The position numbers were made by a program, and so were the translations under genes. A DNA stretch of 64,000 bases from Herminiimonas sp. (GTDB lineage: Bacteria > Pseudomonadota > Gammaproteobacteria > Burkholderiales > Burkholderiaceae): NCBI RefSeq assembly GCF_030655415.1, contig NZ_JAURVN010000018.1:186001-250000 (forward strand), written 5' to 3'. The notes beneath the pieces were generated by a model. That model was not told where the DNA came from. It ran no database searches and saw only the letters and a list, made by a program, of their open reading frames with translations. This document shows, piece by piece, positions 46,069 to 55,620 of this stretch. Each line of letters begins with the position of its first letter. Position 1 is the stretch's first letter.

Positions 46069-48507
46069 ATGAAAAAAATGAAACTGGTGATGGTCGGTAA
46101 CGGTATGGCAGGCGTGCGTACTTTGGAAGAACTACGCAAGATTGCACCTGACTTGTATGACATCACGGTATTCGGCGCTGAGCCGTATGCCAATTACAAC
46201 CGTATTTTGCTGTCGCCAGTTTTGGCTGGTGAGCAAACCATCCAGGACATCATGTTGAACGATGTCGACTGGTATGTAGAAAACAATATCAAACTGCACC
46301 TGGGCAAAAAGATCGTCAAGATTGATCGCGTCAAGCGTCTGGTGATTGCGGATGACGGCACCACTGCCGAATATGATCGCCTGTTGCTGGCGACCGGTTC
46401 CAATCCTTTTATGTTGCCGATTCCGGGCAAGGATTTGAAGGGTGTTATTTCCTATCGTGATATTTACGATACCAACGCGATGATCGAAGCAGCAAAAGTA
46501 CACACCGATGCAGTCGTCATCGGTGGCGGTTTGCTCGGTCTGGAAGCCGCGAACGGTTTGAAGCTGCGCGGCATGAATGTCACCGTGGTTCATCTGCCGG
46601 AAACCCTGATGGAACGCCAGCTCGATAACGTCGCCGGCAAGATGCTGCAAAAGTCGCTGGAAGATCGCGGCCTCAATTTCCTGCTGGGTAAAAATTCACA
46701 AGAAGTCATTGGCGATGAAAACGGTCATGTCAAAGGTTTGCGTTTCACCGACGGCACAGAGATCCCGGCGCAATTGGTCGTGATGGCAGTCGGCATTCGC
46801 CCGAACACACAACTCGCTGAAGAAACCGGTATCTATTGCAACCGCGGTATCGTCGTCAACGACACCATGCAAACCTACGATCCTAAAGTTTACTCAGTTG
46901 GCGAATGCGTGAATCATCGCGGCACTGCATACGGCCTGGTTGCACCTTTGTTTGAAATGGCAAAAGTTTGCGCCAATCATTTGGCTAATTACGGTATCGG
47001 CCGTTACCAAGGTTCGGTCACATCGACCAAGTTGAAAGTAACGGGTATCGATTTGTTCTCCGCTGGTGAATTCCTCGGTGGCGAAGGCACAGAAGAAATC
47101 ATGTTGTCTGATCCGATCGGCGGCGTGTACAAAAAACTGGTATTGAAAGACGACAAACTAGTCGGCGCTTGTTTGTATGGCGATACCGTCGATGGCAGCT
47201 GGTATTTCAGCTTGCTGCGCGAAGGCAAAGACATCAGCGAAATCCGTGACTCATTGATGTTTGGCGAAGCCAACACCACGCGTCCAGGTGATGCCGGTCA
47301 CGAAGGTTTCAGCAAAGCGGCATCAATGCCGGACAGCGCAGAAGTCTGCGGTTGTAACGGCGTATGCAAAGGCACCATCGTTACCGCAATCAAGGAAAAA
47401 GGCCTGTTCACGATCGAAGACGTGCGCAAGCACACCAAGGCATCCGCATCTTGCGGTTCGTGTACTGGTCTGGTCGAACAAATCATCATGGCAACGGTAG
47501 GCGGCGATTACTCGGTATCGAGCAAAGCCAAACCTATGTGTGGCTGTACTGATCACACCCATCAAGAAGTGCGCGATGCGATCAAGGCAGACAAGATGTT
47601 GTCGGTCGCAGAAGTGCAGCAAAAGATGGGCTGGCGTACACCGAACGGTTGCTCAAGCTGCCGTCCTGGCATTAACTATTATTTAATCTCGACCTGGCCA
47701 CGTGAAGCCAAGGATGATCCGCAATCGCGTTACATCAATGAACGCGCGCACGCCAACATTCAAAAAGACGGTACCTTCTCGGTGATTCCACGTATGTGGG
47801 GCGGCGAAACCAATTCTTCCGAATTGCGCCGCATTGCTGACGTGGTCGACAAGTTCAAGATTCCGACCGTCAAAGTTACCGGCGGTCAGCGTATCGATTT
47901 GCTGGGTGTGAAGAAAGAAGACTTGCGCGAAGTCTGGCACGACCTCGGTATGCCATCCGGCCTTGCTTATGCAAAAGGTTTGCGTACAGTGAAGACCTGC
48001 GTTGGTTCTGAATGGTGTCGTTTCGGTACCCAAGATTCGACCAAAATGGGGCAACAACTTGAGCGTCAACTGGCGCGCATGTATGCGCCGCACAAGGTTA
48101 AATTGGCGGTGTCCGGTTGCCCGCGTAACTGTGCAGAATCCGGCATCAAGGACGTCGGCATCATTGGTGTTGATTCAGGCTGGGAATTGTATGTAGGTGG
48201 CAATGGCGGTATCAAAACCGAAGTCGCAGAATTCTTTGTCAAACTGAAAACGCATGAAGAAGTGCTGGAGTACGCCGGTGCATTCCTGCAGTTGTATCGT
48301 GAAGAAGGCTGGTACCTGGAACGAACCGTGCATTACCTTGCACGTGTAGGCCTGGAACATGCGAAACAGAAAGTGCTGGAGGATGAGGAAAACCGCAAGG
48401 CCTTGTACGAGCGCTTGTTGTTCTCGCTGGAAGGTGAATCCGATCCATGGCATGAACCTGAAAAAGCGATGGTCGATACGCGGCAGTTCGAGCCACTGTC
48501 GATCTAA
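46069..48507 (+). CDS. nirB: Assimilatory nitrite reductase large subunit NirB
   Basis: The NAD(P)H-dependent siroheme nitrite reductase (812 aa) that makes ammonium. The N-terminal FAD/NAD domain has GNGMAGVRTLEEL and VIGGGLLGLEAA. Two BFD-like Cys-rich segments follow (CGCNGVCKG..CGSCTG and MCGCTDH..NGCSSCRPG). The siroheme/[4Fe-4S] site has TCVGSEWC (CX5C) and SGCPRNC (CX3C). It is followed by nirD and the nitrate reductase; siroheme is supplied by cobA at 52858. Confidence 0.97.
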   Translation: MKKMKLVMVGNGMAGVRTLEELRKIAPDLYDITVFGAEPYANYNRILLSPVLAGEQTIQDIMLNDVDWYVENNIKLHLGKKIVKIDRVKRLVIADDGTTAEYDRLLLATGSNPFMLPIPGKDLKGVISYRDIYDTNAMIEAAKVHTDAVVIGGGLLGLEAANGLKLRGMNVTVVHLPETLMERQLDNVAGKMLQKSLEDRGLNFLLGKNSQEVIGDENGHVKGLRFTDGTEIPAQLVVMAVGIRPNTQLAEETGIYCNRGIVVNDTMQTYDPKVYSVGECVNHRGTAYGLVAPLFEMAKVCANHLANYGIGRYQGSVTSTKLKVTGIDLFSAGEFLGGEGTEEIMLSDPIGGVYKKLVLKDDKLVGACLYGDTVDGSWYFSLLREGKDISEIRDSLMFGEANTTRPGDAGHEGFSKAASMPDSAEVCGCNGVCKGTIVTAIKEKGLFTIEDVRKHTKASASCGSCTGLVEQIIMATVGGDYSVSSKAKPMCGCTDHTHQEVRDAIKADKMLSVAEVQQKMGWRTPNGCSSCRPGINYYLISTWPREAKDDPQSRYINERAHANIQKDGTFSVIPRMWGGETNSSELRRIADVVDKFKIPTVKVTGGQRIDLLGVKKEDLREVWHDLGMPSGLAYAKGLRTVKTCVGSEWCRFGTQDSTKMGQQLERQLARMYAPHKVKLAVSGCPRNCAESGIKDVGIIGVDSGWELYVGGNGGIKTEVAEFFVKLKTHEEVLEYAGAFLQLYREEGWYLERTVHYLARVGLEHAKQKVLEDEENRKALYERLLFSLEGESDPWHEPEKAMVDTRQFEPLSI

Positions 48508-48513
48508 TCAGGA

Positions 48514-48542
48514 TTGCACTCGCGCTTCAAGCGTGAGTGCAA
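48514..48542 (+). promoter_or_regulatory. Strong intercistronic hairpin between nirB and nirD
   Basis: TTGCACTCGCGC / GCGTGAGTGCAA form a 12-bp stem (one G-U) with loop TTCAA just after nirB. No T-tract follows, so it looks like an mRNA stabiliser or processing element rather than a terminator. Confidence 0.55.
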
Positions 48543-48614
48543 ATTAGACAGTACACAAACGCAGCACTCAACCGCATTAGAAAACATCTATAACAATTTT
48601 TATCAAGGCCATGT

Positions 48615-48968
48615 ATGTCAAACCAATGGAAAGTCATCTGCAAGGTAACGGACATTCCAGTCCTCGGTTCCCGTGTCGTCAATCGCGCAGACAAGCCGAA
48701 CGTTGCCATTTTCCGTAATAGCGAAGACAAGGTTTTTGCCTTGCTGGATCGCTGTCCGCACAAGGGTGGTCCTTTGTCGCAAGGCATCGTCTTCGGTGAG
48801 CGCGTCGCCTGCCCGTTGCACAACTGGAGCATCGGTCTGGGCGATGGCTGTGCCGCAGCACCGGATGAAGGCTGCACGCAAAAATACAGTGTCAAGGTTG
48901 AAGGCGGCGATGTTTATCTGGATCTAGTAGAACTGAATGCACCGGTGAGCGAGGCCGCCGTTGCATGA
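48615..48968 (+). CDS. nirD: Nitrite reductase small subunit NirD
   Basis: A 117-residue Rieske-fold subunit. Both [2Fe-2S] ligand pairs are present (CPH near 51-53 and CPLH near 71-74), whereas some NirD homologues lack them. It partners NirB. Its TGA overlaps the nitrate reductase ATG by four bases. Confidence 0.95.
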   Translation: MSNQWKVICKVTDIPVLGSRVVNRADKPNVAIFRNSEDKVFALLDRCPHKGGPLSQGIVFGERVACPLHNWSIGLGDGCAAAPDEGCTQKYSVKVEGGDVYLDLVELNAPVSEAAVA

Positions 48969-51802
48969 GTGAATCACTGCTTTCTGCTGCTCGGTCGGAA
49001 CCCGACGCAAGTGCATCTGTAGTTGCGTCTGCAGTTTTACCTTCGACCGAAACCAAAGCCACCTGCTGTTATTGCGGGGTGGGTTGCGGCGTCTTGATTC
49101 AAAGTGACGGAGAAAAGGTGATCGCCGTACGCGGCGATCCAGATCATCCGGCCAACTTCGGCCGTTTATGTACCAAAGGCAGCACCTTGCATTTAACCGC
49201 GCGTCCGGCATTGCAACAACAGTCGCGCGCGCTGTATCCAGAAATGCGTTTGGCACGCGGCGACGAGCGTGAGCGCAGATCTTGGGCGACGACGATGGAT
49301 TTCATCGTCAATAAATTTGCTTCAACGATCCGCGATCATGGGCCAGATAGCGTTGGCTTTTATCTGTCTGGCCAATTGCTGACTGAGGATTACTACGTCT
49401 TCAACAAACTGGCGAAGGGTTTGATCGGCACGAATAACGTCGATACCAATTCGCGTTTGTGCATGTCGAGTGCGGTCGCAGGTTACAAACAAACACTGGG
49501 CGCCGATGCGCCGCCACCTTGCTATGAAGATATCGATCAAGCGCAAGTCATTTTTATCGTTGGTTCGAACACTGCTTATGCACATCCGATCATCTATAGA
49601 CGCATCGAAGACGCGCGCAAAGCCAATCCATTATTGAAAGTGATCGTCGCCGATCCGCGCCGCACCGATACCGCTCGCGAAGCGGATTTGTTCTTGCCGA
49701 TTCTGCCCGGCACCGACGTCGCGCTGTTCAACGGCATGTTGCATATCTGTTTATGGGAAGACCTGGTCGATCTGGATTACATCGCGGCGCATACCGAAGG
49801 TTTTGCAGAACTGAAGCAAACCGTGCGCGAGTACACACCTAAATTTGTGGCCGATATCTGCGGCATCAAAGAAGAAGATTTGATGCAAGCCGCACGCATG
49901 TTCGGCAAGTCGAAAGCAACGCTGTCGATGTATTGCCAAGGCTTGAACCAATCGTCATCCGGCACTGCAAAAAATGCGGCGTTGATCAACCTGCATTTGG
50001 CCACACATCAAATCGGCAAGCCAGGTGCAGGACCGTTTTCATTGACTGGTCAACCGAACGCAATGGGCGGCCGTGAAGTCGGTGGACTCGCCACCATGTT
50101 GTCAGCGCATCGCGATATCGCGAACTCGGAACATCGTGCAGAGATTGCAAAATTATGGGGTGTGGCTGATGTACCGGCGACGCCTGGCAAAAGCGCTGTC
50201 GAAATGTTTGAGGCGGTACGAACTGGTGACATCAAAATCATCTGGATCGTCTGTACCAATCCGGCGCAATCGATGCCTGAGCAGGCGATGATTCGTGAAG
50301 CCTTGCGCAATGCTGAACTGGTCATCGTGCAAGAAGCCTACAAAACGACCGCGAGTTGCGACTACGCCGACGTGTTGTTGCCGGCGTCAACATGGAGCGA
50401 AAAAGAAGGCACGGTTACTAATTCCGAACGTCGCATTACGCGCTTCAAATCAGTGTTGCCTAAGCTGGGCGAAAGCAAACACGATTGGGAGATCGCGGTT
50501 GATTTTGCGCGCAAGCTGGAAGGCGCACTCGGTAAACAATCGTCTATCTTCCCATTTGAAACAACGGAAGAAATCTGGAACGAACATCGCGAATCCACTC
50601 GTGGTCGTGATCTGGATATCACCGGTTTGAGTTTCCAGATTTTGGAAGAACAAGGTCCACAACAATGGCCGTTTCCGGAAGGCGCGACTACCGGTAAAAA
50701 ACGTCTCTATGAAGACGGAATATTCCCGACCGCAACTGGCCGGGCGAAGTTTGCGAATACGGTTTATCAGCCAGTTGCAGAGCCGGTGAGTGCACGCTTC
50801 CCGTTTCATTTGTCGACCGGACGTTTGCGCGATCAATGGCACGGCATGAGCCGCACCGGCACCGTTGCACAATTGTTTTCGCATGCATCTGAACCATCGG
50901 TTGTGTTATCCAAAGTCGATATGGAGCGTCGTCTGTGGAATGACGGCGATCTGGTGCACGTCACCAGTAAACACGGTTCGCAAATTTTCCCGGTCGCATT
51001 GGGCGATGACATGCGCGCGGGTCAGGTTTTCATCGGGATGCATTGGGGTGAGGAATATGTGTCGGGACGTGGCCGCGATGGCGATGGTACTTATGGTGTG
51101 AATGCTTTGACGACGCCAGCGTATTGTCCGACTTCCAAGCAACCAGAATTGAAGCACGCGGCCGTCAAAATTTTGAAAGCGGAATTTCCTTGGCGCTTTA
51201 TCGTGTTCGGCTGGATAGAAGAATCCAAGCTGCTCGATTTGCAAGCTGAATTGCGGCCCATGATGCGCAAGTTTGCATATGCATCATGCACGCTGTTTGG
51301 TCGCGATAAAGTGGGCGTGTTGTTCCGTGCGGCTGACGATTACGCAGCGAATCCTGCGCTGACGGCAGAGATAGAACAGAAATTCAATATCGCTGGTGCG
51401 CAAGTCTTGCGCTATGACGATACCAAGCGTGGCAATTCACGTCGTATGTTGATAGCTGACGGCAAGTTGCAGGCGGTATCGCTGGCCGGTGATATTTCTG
51501 CCGAATCCTGGTTGAAGGAATATCTGGAAAATGAACAGCCGGTGGCGAGCTTGGGGCGCTTGTTGTTGATGCCATCGAACACTGCACCACAAAGTTTTAA
51601 ATCGCGAGGCCGTATCGTCTGTAACTGCTTCAATGTATCTGAAACGGAAATCAACGATAGTCTGGTCGGCACGCGCGGTGATGTTGATGTGAAGTTGGTG
51701 GATTTGCAGCAAAAATTGAAGTGCGGCACCAACTGCGGATCATGCGTGCCTGAATTGAAAAAAATTATTTCCAGTCAGCAGATGCCGGCCAAGGCAGCCT
51801 GA
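48965..51802 (+). CDS. nasA: Assimilatory nitrate reductase catalytic subunit with fused C-terminal BFD domain
   Basis: A cytosolic molybdopterin (bis-MGD) enzyme (945 aa) that reduces nitrate to nitrite. The N-terminal [4Fe-4S] cysteines are C34, C37, C41 and C69. The Mo-domain markers include SNTAYAHPIIYRRI, NQSSSGTAKNAALINLHLAT and the C-terminal MHWGEEYVSGRG. Residues ~884-930 form a BFD-type [2Fe-2S] domain with C886, C888, C924 and C927. No separate NasB-type electron transfer gene is adjacent, so the fused domain probably receives electrons. A ~20-residue tail before the Fe-S site is variable. Confidence 0.95.
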   Translation: MSESLLSAARSEPDASASVVASAVLPSTETKATCCYCGVGCGVLIQSDGEKVIAVRGDPDHPANFGRLCTKGSTLHLTARPALQQQSRALYPEMRLARGDERERRSWATTMDFIVNKFASTIRDHGPDSVGFYLSGQLLTEDYYVFNKLAKGLIGTNNVDTNSRLCMSSAVAGYKQTLGADAPPPCYEDIDQAQVIFIVGSNTAYAHPIIYRRIEDARKANPLLKVIVADPRRTDTAREADLFLPILPGTDVALFNGMLHICLWEDLVDLDYIAAHTEGFAELKQTVREYTPKFVADICGIKEEDLMQAARMFGKSKATLSMYCQGLNQSSSGTAKNAALINLHLATHQIGKPGAGPFSLTGQPNAMGGREVGGLATMLSAHRDIANSEHRAEIAKLWGVADVPATPGKSAVEMFEAVRTGDIKIIWIVCTNPAQSMPEQAMIREALRNAELVIVQEAYKTTASCDYADVLLPASTWSEKEGTVTNSERRITRFKSVLPKLGESKHDWEIAVDFARKLEGALGKQSSIFPFETTEEIWNEHRESTRGRDLDITGLSFQILEEQGPQQWPFPEGATTGKKRLYEDGIFPTATGRAKFANTVYQPVAEPVSARFPFHLSTGRLRDQWHGMSRTGTVAQLFSHASEPSVVLSKVDMERRLWNDGDLVHVTSKHGSQIFPVALGDDMRAGQVFIGMHWGEEYVSGRGRDGDGTYGVNALTTPAYCPTSKQPELKHAAVKILKAEFPWRFIVFGWIEESKLLDLQAELRPMMRKFAYASCTLFGRDKVGVLFRAADDYAANPALTAEIEQKFNIAGAQVLRYDDTKRGNSRRMLIADGKLQAVSLAGDISAESWLKEYLENEQPVASLGRLLLMPSNTAPQSFKSRGRIVCNCFNVSETEINDSLVGTRGDVDVKLVDLQQKLKCGTNCGSCVPELKKIISSQQMPAKAA

Positions 51803-51842
51803 GTTTTAAACTTTTACTGTAATATTTTTGACATCGCATTTT

Positions 51843-51868
51843 CTGGTTCTGCACTTTCGCAGAACCGG
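51843..51868 (+). other. 10-bp hairpin upstream of ybiB
   Basis: CTGGTTCTGC / GCAGAACCGG pair around a hexaloop ACTTTC, starting 41 bases after the nitrate reductase stop. The loop lacks the G4 of ANTAR targets, and no T-tract follows. It may be a weak terminator or mRNA end. Confidence 0.4.
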
Positions 51869-51890
51869 GCTTCGGTGTACCCTCTGCGGC

Positions 51891-52886
51891 ATGCAAAATC
51901 CTTCCAATACTGAACCATTCGCCACCGCCCGTTTCATCAAGGAAATCGGTCGTGGCGTCAAAGGCGCGCGCAGTTTGTCGCGCGACGACGCAAATCAATT
52001 ATATGCAGCCATGCTGGATGGACGCGTGTCCGATCTGGAAATGGGCGGCATCATGCTGGCAATGCGCATCAAGGGCGAATCGGTGGATGAAATCGCCGGC
52101 TTTATCGATGCGGCAGAAGCTTCATTCGAGCCTTTAGTTGCGCCGGTTAGCGAGTACGCACCGATCGTCATCCCAAGTTACAACGGCGCGCGTCAAATGC
52201 CGAATCTGCTGCCGCTGATGGCTTTGTTACTGGCACGCGAAGGCGCACCTGTTTTTATCCACGGCGTGACCAGCGATCCAGGTCGCGTGACGACTGCGGA
52301 AATTTTGAAAGAGCTGGGATATCTGGTTTCGCATAATGCGCAGCAAGTCGCCGAGCAGTTTGCGCGCCGTGCGCCGGTATTGATGCCAATTGAAGATTTG
52401 GCACCACGTATGTCGCGCTTGCTGGCAATGCGCCGCATTCTGGGCGTGCGTAATTCCACGCACACGCTGGTCAAAATCATGCAGCCGTTTGCAACGCCGG
52501 CTCTGCGCCTTACTTCGTACACGCATCCTGAATATCTTGCGATGTTGACCACTTATTTCACAACGGCCGCGCCCGCAGAACGCGGCGAAGTATTTTTGAT
52601 GCGCGGCACTGAAGGCGAAACCGTAGCGAATGCCAAGCGTGCACAACAAATAAGCTGGATACATGACAATGAATGCACGATCCTGGTGCAAAAACAGGAG
52701 CCGACTGACGAACTGCCGCCGCTACCAGCAGAACGCGATGCCGTTACTACAGCTAAATGGATAGAAGCCGCGCTGCGCGGTGATGAGCCGATACCTATCT
52801 CCATTTTGGAGCAGGTGGAACACTGTTTGCTTGTAGCTAAACATCTACAAAGTAAACATGGTGGTCAAGATGGAGCAGTTCGGTAA
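51891..52886 (+). CDS. ybiB: DNA-binding protein YbiB (TrpD-like fold)
   Basis: A 331-residue member of the anthranilate phosphoribosyltransferase superfamily, YbiB branch. The TrpD helical N-terminus (LYAAMLDGRVSDLEMGGIMLAMRIKGES) is clear. The PRPP-binding GTGGD motif is missing, which fits YbiB proteins that bind nucleic acid without catalysis. I start at ATG 51891 (MQNPSNTEPFATARF). The end overlaps cobA by 29 bases. Why it sits in the nitrate cluster is unknown. Confidence 0.87.
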   Translation: MQNPSNTEPFATARFIKEIGRGVKGARSLSRDDANQLYAAMLDGRVSDLEMGGIMLAMRIKGESVDEIAGFIDAAEASFEPLVAPVSEYAPIVIPSYNGARQMPNLLPLMALLLAREGAPVFIHGVTSDPGRVTTAEILKELGYLVSHNAQQVAEQFARRAPVLMPIEDLAPRMSRLLAMRRILGVRNSTHTLVKIMQPFATPALRLTSYTHPEYLAMLTTYFTTAAPAERGEVFLMRGTEGETVANAKRAQQISWIHDNECTILVQKQEPTDELPPLPAERDAVTTAKWIEAALRGDEPIPISILEQVEHCLLVAKHLQSKHGGQDGAVR

Positions 52887-53679
52887 AGTATTCGGTAAAG
52901 TATTTTTGGTCGGTGCGGGTCCTGGCGATCCGGATCTGCTGACAGTCAAGGCGGTCAAGGCGATCGCCGAGGCAGATGTGATCCTGATCGACGATCTGGT
53001 CAATCCTGAAGTATTGCAATATGCGCCAGCCACTGCGCGCATCGTCAACGTCGGCAAACGGGGCGGCTGCAAACAAACCCCACAAGCATTCATCGAGCGC
53101 TTGATGTTGTCCGAAGCGCAAGCCGGGCAATGTGTCGTGCGCTTGAAAGGCGGCGACCCGTTTATCTTTGGTCGTGGCGGCGAAGAGCGCGACCATTTGC
53201 AAGCCGAAGGCGTTGAAGTTGAAGTGATCAACGGCATCAGCAGCGGCCTCGCTGCGCCAGCCTCTATCGGAGTTCCACTCACGCATAGAGACTGGAGCCA
53301 AGGCGCGATTTTCATCACTGGTCACGGTAAAAACGCCGAATCCAATCCCGACTGGAATACGCTGGCCAAACTCAATCTGACGTTAGTGATTTATATGGGT
53401 GTCGCGCGCAGTGCAGAAATTCAAGCTGCATTGCTGGAAGGGGGCAAAGCGGGCAGCACGCCAGTCGCGGTAATTCAATCAGCAACCGGCATGGCGCAAG
53501 CACAATTGATCACGACCTTGGCAGAATTGCCACAAGCATTGGCAGAATCGAAGATCGGCAGTCCAGCGATTATCGTGATCGGCGATGTGGTGCGTTGTGC
53601 AACGGATTTCGCGAGTCAAACTGATCAATTCAAGGGCAAGACTTTGCGCGATACAGTGCTGGAGCGTTGGAGCGCTTAA
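52858..53679 (+). CDS. cobA: Uroporphyrinogen-III C-methyltransferase (SUMT)
   Basis: Methylates uroporphyrinogen III twice to precorrin-2 on the way to siroheme, the NirB cofactor. The 273-residue protein has VGAGPGDPDLLTVKA, the VVRLKGGDPFIFGRGGEE block and GVPLTHRD. Only the methyltransferase is here, so a separate dehydrogenase/ferrochelatase is needed. ATG 52858 or 52870 could be the start; both lie inside ybiB. The location explains co-supply of cofactor with the apoenzyme. Confidence 0.95.
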   Translation: MVVKMEQFGKVFGKVFLVGAGPGDPDLLTVKAVKAIAEADVILIDDLVNPEVLQYAPATARIVNVGKRGGCKQTPQAFIERLMLSEAQAGQCVVRLKGGDPFIFGRGGEERDHLQAEGVEVEVINGISSGLAAPASIGVPLTHRDWSQGAIFITGHGKNAESNPDWNTLAKLNLTLVIYMGVARSAEIQAALLEGGKAGSTPVAVIQSATGMAQAQLITTLAELPQALAESKIGSPAIIVIGDVVRCATDFASQTDQFKGKTLRDTVLERWSA

Positions 53680-53787
53680 AGATAAGGATAAGGATCGCTG
53701 GTATCGAAAGCCGGTGCAAATCAGCCAAGCTCGACAAGCCGCCTGCGCTTACAATCACGACTTACTTTTTCTTGCTGGTTGTAAGTC

Positions 53788-54984
53788 ATGACAAAACAAG
53801 TTGATGTTGCCGTAATCGGCGCCGGTGCCGCAGGCATGATGTGCGCGGCCGTCGCCGGGCAACGCGGTAAAAGCGTGGTGCTGATCGATCACGCTGCCAA
53901 GCTCGCAGAAAAAATCCGTATCTCTGGCGGTGGTCGCTGCAATTTCACCAACATCGACGCTACGCCACAAAACTTCCTGTCGCAGAATCCTCATTTTTGT
54001 AAAAGTGCTTTGTCGCGCTACACGCCGCAGGATTTTCTCGCCTTGATGAAACGCTATCGCATCGCTTATCACGAGAAGCACAAAGGCCAGTTGTTTTGCG
54101 ACGATTCTGCAGAAGACATCATCAACATGTTGAAAGCAGAATGCGCGCTCGGCAATGTGGCGTGGCGCATGCCTTGCAACATCAAGAATATAAACAAGAG
54201 CGAAGAGTTATTCCGCATAGAAACCGACACTGGCGAAATCCTTGCCAGTAGTCTGGTGATTGCGACCGGCGGTTTGTCTATTCCTAAAATCGGCGCGACC
54301 GATTTTGCTTATCGCATCGCCAAACAATTCGATTTAAAAATGGTGGAGCCGTGCCCCGGTTTGGTCCCACTGACATTTGATCTGGTGAGCTGGCAGCCAT
54401 TCGTGCCGCTGGCCGGGATTGCTTTGCCCGTAGAAGTGGAAACCGGAAGCAAGAAAGCGCGCGGTTACTTCAAGGAAGACTTACTGTTTACGCATAGAGG
54501 TCTATCCGGCCCGGCGATTCTGCAAATTTCCAGTTTCTGGGAGCCGGGTACGCCCTTGATTATCAATCTGGTGCCGGAAGTCGATATCGCCGAAGCGCTG
54601 ATAGAAGGCAAATCCAGCAGCAAGAAAAATCTCGGCAATCAATTGGCGCAATGGTTGCCCTCACGTTTGGCTGATGAATGGTTAATCGTGAATGGCTTTA
54701 AAGGCGATGCCCGTGTCGCCGACATGCAAGACAAACAATTGCGTCAGCTAGGCGCGTCTATTAATAGCTGGAGCATTATTCCGAATGGTTCTGAAGGTTA
54801 TCGCAAGGCCGAAGTCACGCTGGGCGGTATCGATACGCGCGAGTTGTCGCAACAGACCATGATGGCAAATAAAGTGCCGGGTTTGCATTTCATTGGCGAA
54901 TCGGTCGATGTGACTGGTTGGCTGGGCGGCTACAACTTTCAATGGGCGTGGGCTTCGGGTGTTGCGGCTGGCCAAGCTGTCTAA
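53788..54984 (+). CDS. NAD(P)/FAD-dependent oxidoreductase, HI0933/YhiN family
   Basis: A 398-residue flavoprotein with the dinucleotide motif VIGAGAAGMMCAAVAGQ at the N-terminus, RISGGGRCNFTN near 45 and the terminal GGYNFQWAWASG block. These are typical of the YhiN/HI0933 family, whose reaction is not established. The start abuts an inverted repeat GACTTAC/GTAAGTC (53759-53787), and no clear ribosome site is seen. Confidence 0.9.
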   Translation: MTKQVDVAVIGAGAAGMMCAAVAGQRGKSVVLIDHAAKLAEKIRISGGGRCNFTNIDATPQNFLSQNPHFCKSALSRYTPQDFLALMKRYRIAYHEKHKGQLFCDDSAEDIINMLKAECALGNVAWRMPCNIKNINKSEELFRIETDTGEILASSLVIATGGLSIPKIGATDFAYRIAKQFDLKMVEPCPGLVPLTFDLVSWQPFVPLAGIALPVEVETGSKKARGYFKEDLLFTHRGLSGPAILQISSFWEPGTPLIINLVPEVDIAEALIEGKSSSKKNLGNQLAQWLPSRLADEWLIVNGFKGDARVADMQDKQLRQLGASINSWSIIPNGSEGYRKAEVTLGGIDTRELSQQTMMANKVPGLHFIGESVDVTGWLGGYNFQWAWASGVAAGQAV

Positions 54985-55004
54985 ACACTGAAATACTGTG
55001 GAAG

Positions 55005-55029
55005 ACTACTGACATTGCTTGTCAGTAGT
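55005..55029 (+). terminator. 10-bp hairpin after the YhiN-family gene
   Basis: ACTACTGACA-TTGCT-TGTCAGTAGT is a perfect stem 20 bases after the stop. No T-tract follows, so it may be a weak terminator. Confidence 0.45.
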
Positions 55030-55067
55030 GCACGCTATGATGGCTGCTCATTCAAACGGAGGCGGCC

Positions 55068-55490
55068 ATGAGCAGCGAACATCCAAGCATCATTTCCCAC
55101 GTATCGATAGGTACCAATCAGTATGACAAGGCCAGGCCGTTTTACGATGCGGTGCTGGCGACGCTGGATATCGTGGCGATCATGGAACATCCCGGCGCGG
55201 TCGCTTATGGCCGCCAATATCCGGAGTTCTGGCTTTGTGAGCCGCATGATGGACAAACTGCCAGTGTTGGTAACGGTTTCCACATGGGCTTTATTGCCGC
55301 TAACAAAGAGCAGGTTCACAAGTTTCATGAGGCGGCGATTGCTTCTGGCGCTACCTGCGACGGTCCGCCAGGCCCGCGTCCGCTGTATGGCGAGCCATAT
55401 TACGGCTGTTTTGTCCGCGATCTTGATGGGCACAAAATTGAAGCCGCTTATTGGGATACGGAATTAAGCATGAAGCTGAATGGATATTGA
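55068..55490 (+). CDS. VOC-family (glyoxalase-like) protein
   Basis: A 140-residue vicinal-oxygen-chelate protein. HVSIGTNQYDKARPFYDAVL opens the fold, and the end has CFVRDLDGHKIEAAYWD with a candidate metal His and Glu. This type is often annotated as glyoxalase/bleomycin resistance-like. Reaction and substrate are unknown. GGAGGCGGCC before ATG gives a good ribosome site. Confidence 0.85.
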   Translation: MSSEHPSIISHVSIGTNQYDKARPFYDAVLATLDIVAIMEHPGAVAYGRQYPEFWLCEPHDGQTASVGNGFHMGFIAANKEQVHKFHEAAIASGATCDGPPGPRPLYGEPYYGCFVRDLDGHKIEAAYWDTELSMKLNGY

Positions 55491-55620
55491 GCTGGCGTTC
55501 GGCCCCGCCGGATTTCGTGGTTTTTCCGGCAAATTGAACATCGGCAAATAAAGAGTCTTCCATTTGCTGAACAAGACTGCTATACTCTTCGACTCACTAC
55601 CCAACATTGGTTTACCTTAC

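Noticed and set aside
51843..51868. Hexaloop hairpin upstream of ybiB as an ANTAR target
   Set aside because: The loop ACTTTC lacks G at position 4, and it is a single hairpin.
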